From an uncultured Pseudomonadales bacterium (GTDB lineage Bacteria; Pseudomonadota; Gammaproteobacteria; Pseudomonadales; Pseudohongiellaceae), in contig CALKDE010000305.1 of NCBI GenBank assembly GCA_938082955.1, positions 1 through 15,229 on the forward strand: 15,229 nucleotides of DNA, given 5' to 3'. The position numbers were made by a program, and so were the translations under genes. Below, one piece after another: positions 14,597 through 15,229 of this stretch (the stretch's first letter is position 1; the number at the start of each line of letters is the position of its first letter). The notes beneath the pieces are model-generated. The model saw only the letters and a program-made list of their open reading frames with translations. It ran no database searches and was not told the DNA's origin.

Positions 14597-14616
14597 GTGT
14601 CTAATATTTTTTACAC
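14597..14616. promoter_or_regulatory. 20-bp dyad, copy 2 of the operator-like element
   Basis: GTGTCTAATATTTTTTACAC repeats the left GTGTCTA and right ACAC ends of copy 1 in the same order and with the same 20-bp length. The centres are 48 bp apart. It lies 90 bases before the carboxylase start and holds a TAATAT that could be a -10 box, though no good -35 accompanies it. Confidence 0.4.
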
Positions 14617-14705
14617 CATCGCGAACCACAGCCTCAAAGATCAGGCATAGCAGCTTGCACCCGATGTTGGATTACACTAACTTAACGCAGCGACAAGGAG
14701 AGAAC

Positions 14706-15229
14706 ATGAGCTGGCAAGATGAAGTAGATGAATTAAGACGCCGTGAGAAGTTGGCGGCTGCCATGGGCGGAGAAGAACGCATTCAGCGCCAACACGACAA
14801 TGGACGACTCACCGTAAGAGAACGTATCGATGCCCTTGCCGACGCAAACTCCTTTCATGAAATCGGAGCGCTAGCGGGAAAAGCAACCTACAGCGATGAC
14901 GGTCAGCTGGAAGATTTCACTCCTTCAAATTTTGTTCTTGGCACAGCGAAAATAAACAACAGACGAATCGTCATAGGTGGAGATGACTTCACTGTGCGCG
15001 GTGGTGCGGCCGACGCGAAGATTGGCGACAAATCAGGCTACGGCGAACGCTATGCACTCGAGATGCGCCTGCCCTTGGTAAGACTCATAGACGGCAGCGG
15101 CGGCGGTGGCTCTGTGAAGACACTGGAAATGGTCGGCCATTCCTACGTCCCTGCCCTGCATGGATTCGAGACTACGATGCAGCTGATGGGCCACGTTCCG
15201 GTCGTCTGCGCCTGCATGGGCTCGGTAGC
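14706..15229 (+). CDS. Acyl-CoA carboxylase carboxyltransferase (beta) subunit, 3' end outside window
   Basis: Biotin-dependent carboxyltransferase subunit that moves carboxyl from carboxybiotin to an acyl-CoA, in the cytoplasm, as in propionyl-, acetyl- or methylcrotonyl-CoA carboxylases. 174 codons are present, about a third of the usual length. Seen: MSWQDEVDELRRREKLAAAM, then GRLTVRERIDAL at 33-44 and SFHEIG, FTPSNFVLGTAKINNRRIVIGGDDFTVRGG near 71-100, and LVRLIDGSGGGGSVK near 124-138, the glycine-rich oxyanion-hole motif of the N-terminal crotonase-like half. The early pattern (GDDFTVRGGAAD, ALEMRLPLVRLIDG) is closer to the general acyl/propionyl-CoA type than to methylcrotonyl-CoA, but the substrate residues lie beyond the window. 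AAGGAG shortly before the ATG supports the start. It is divergent from the Xre-type gene, with dyads in between. Confidence 0.92.
   Translation, partial: MSWQDEVDELRRREKLAAAMGGEERIQRQHDNGRLTVRERIDALADANSFHEIGALAGKATYSDDGQLEDFTPSNFVLGTAKINNRRIVIGGDDFTVRGGAADAKIGDKSGYGERYALEMRLPLVRLIDGSGGGGSVKTLEMVGHSYVPALHGFETTMQLMGHVPVVCACMGSV

Noticed and set aside
1..15229. CRISPR arrays, tRNA or rRNA genes, insertion sequences, prophage or toxin-antitoxin genes
   Set aside because: No regularly spaced repeats, cloverleaf, transposase or phage motifs were seen. The Xre protein plus small acidic protein was considered as an antitoxin pair, but the small protein shows no toxin fold or motif.

Overview
The window looks like chromosomal DNA from a heterotrophic, probably marine, gammaproteobacterium. 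The clearest taxonomic marker is RimO, which follows the Escherichia coli protein closely over its whole length. The large share of exported or lipid-anchored degradative enzymes (three sulfatases, a tannase/feruloyl-esterase-type esterase, a YHYH protein) suggests a life on sulfated or ester-bearing organic matter. This placement is an inference from protein resemblance, not a phylogeny. No rRNA, tRNA, CRISPR array, insertion sequence, phage gene or replication origin was seen.

Layout. (1) 1-4130, minus strand: a lipoprotein sulfatase cut by the window edge, a second and different lipoprotein sulfatase, and a hydratase of the MhpD/fumarylacetoacetase type that unexpectedly has a signal peptide. 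The stretch from about 1315 to 4130 is visibly richer in A+T than the rest. (2) 4074-4488: a divergent regulatory region with an 8-bp inverted repeat and a tandem 11-bp repeat. (3) 4489-7553, plus strand: a complete AtsA-like arylsulfatase, then the housekeeping gene rimO with a TATAAT box just upstream. (4) 7555-8122: a decayed, frameshifted piece of a YVTN-type beta-propeller gene on the minus strand, then AT-rich non-coding DNA. (5) 8123-11007, plus strand: a secreted YHYH protein, an unrecognised secreted 217-residue protein, and an ECH1-type dienoyl-CoA isomerase. (6) 11008-11469: a gap with a two-segment membrane reading frame on the minus strand interrupted by one TAG. (7) 11470-13999, plus strand: a DUF1295/steroid-5-alpha-reductase-like membrane protein followed after 22 bp by a secreted tannase-family esterase. 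(8) 14029-14459, minus strand: a small Xre-type repressor and a 52-residue acidic protein, divergent from (9) an acyl-CoA carboxylase carboxyltransferase subunit that runs off the right edge. Dyad elements lie between the two.

How the genes could work together: the surface or periplasmic enzymes (sulfatases, esterase, exported hydratase) would remove sulfate and acyl groups or process aromatic breakdown products, and the cytoplasmic acyl-CoA enzymes (dienoyl-CoA isomerase, acyl-CoA carboxylase) would take up fatty-acyl or side-chain products. Apart from the DUF1295-esterase and orphan-isomerase pairs there is little operon structure, so this is a neighbourhood of degradative genes rather than one demonstrable pathway. 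I do not see a clearly new defence or mobile system. The points most worth a second look are the exported MhpD-like protein, the Xre/small-protein/dyad module, the decayed propeller gene and the interrupted membrane frame.
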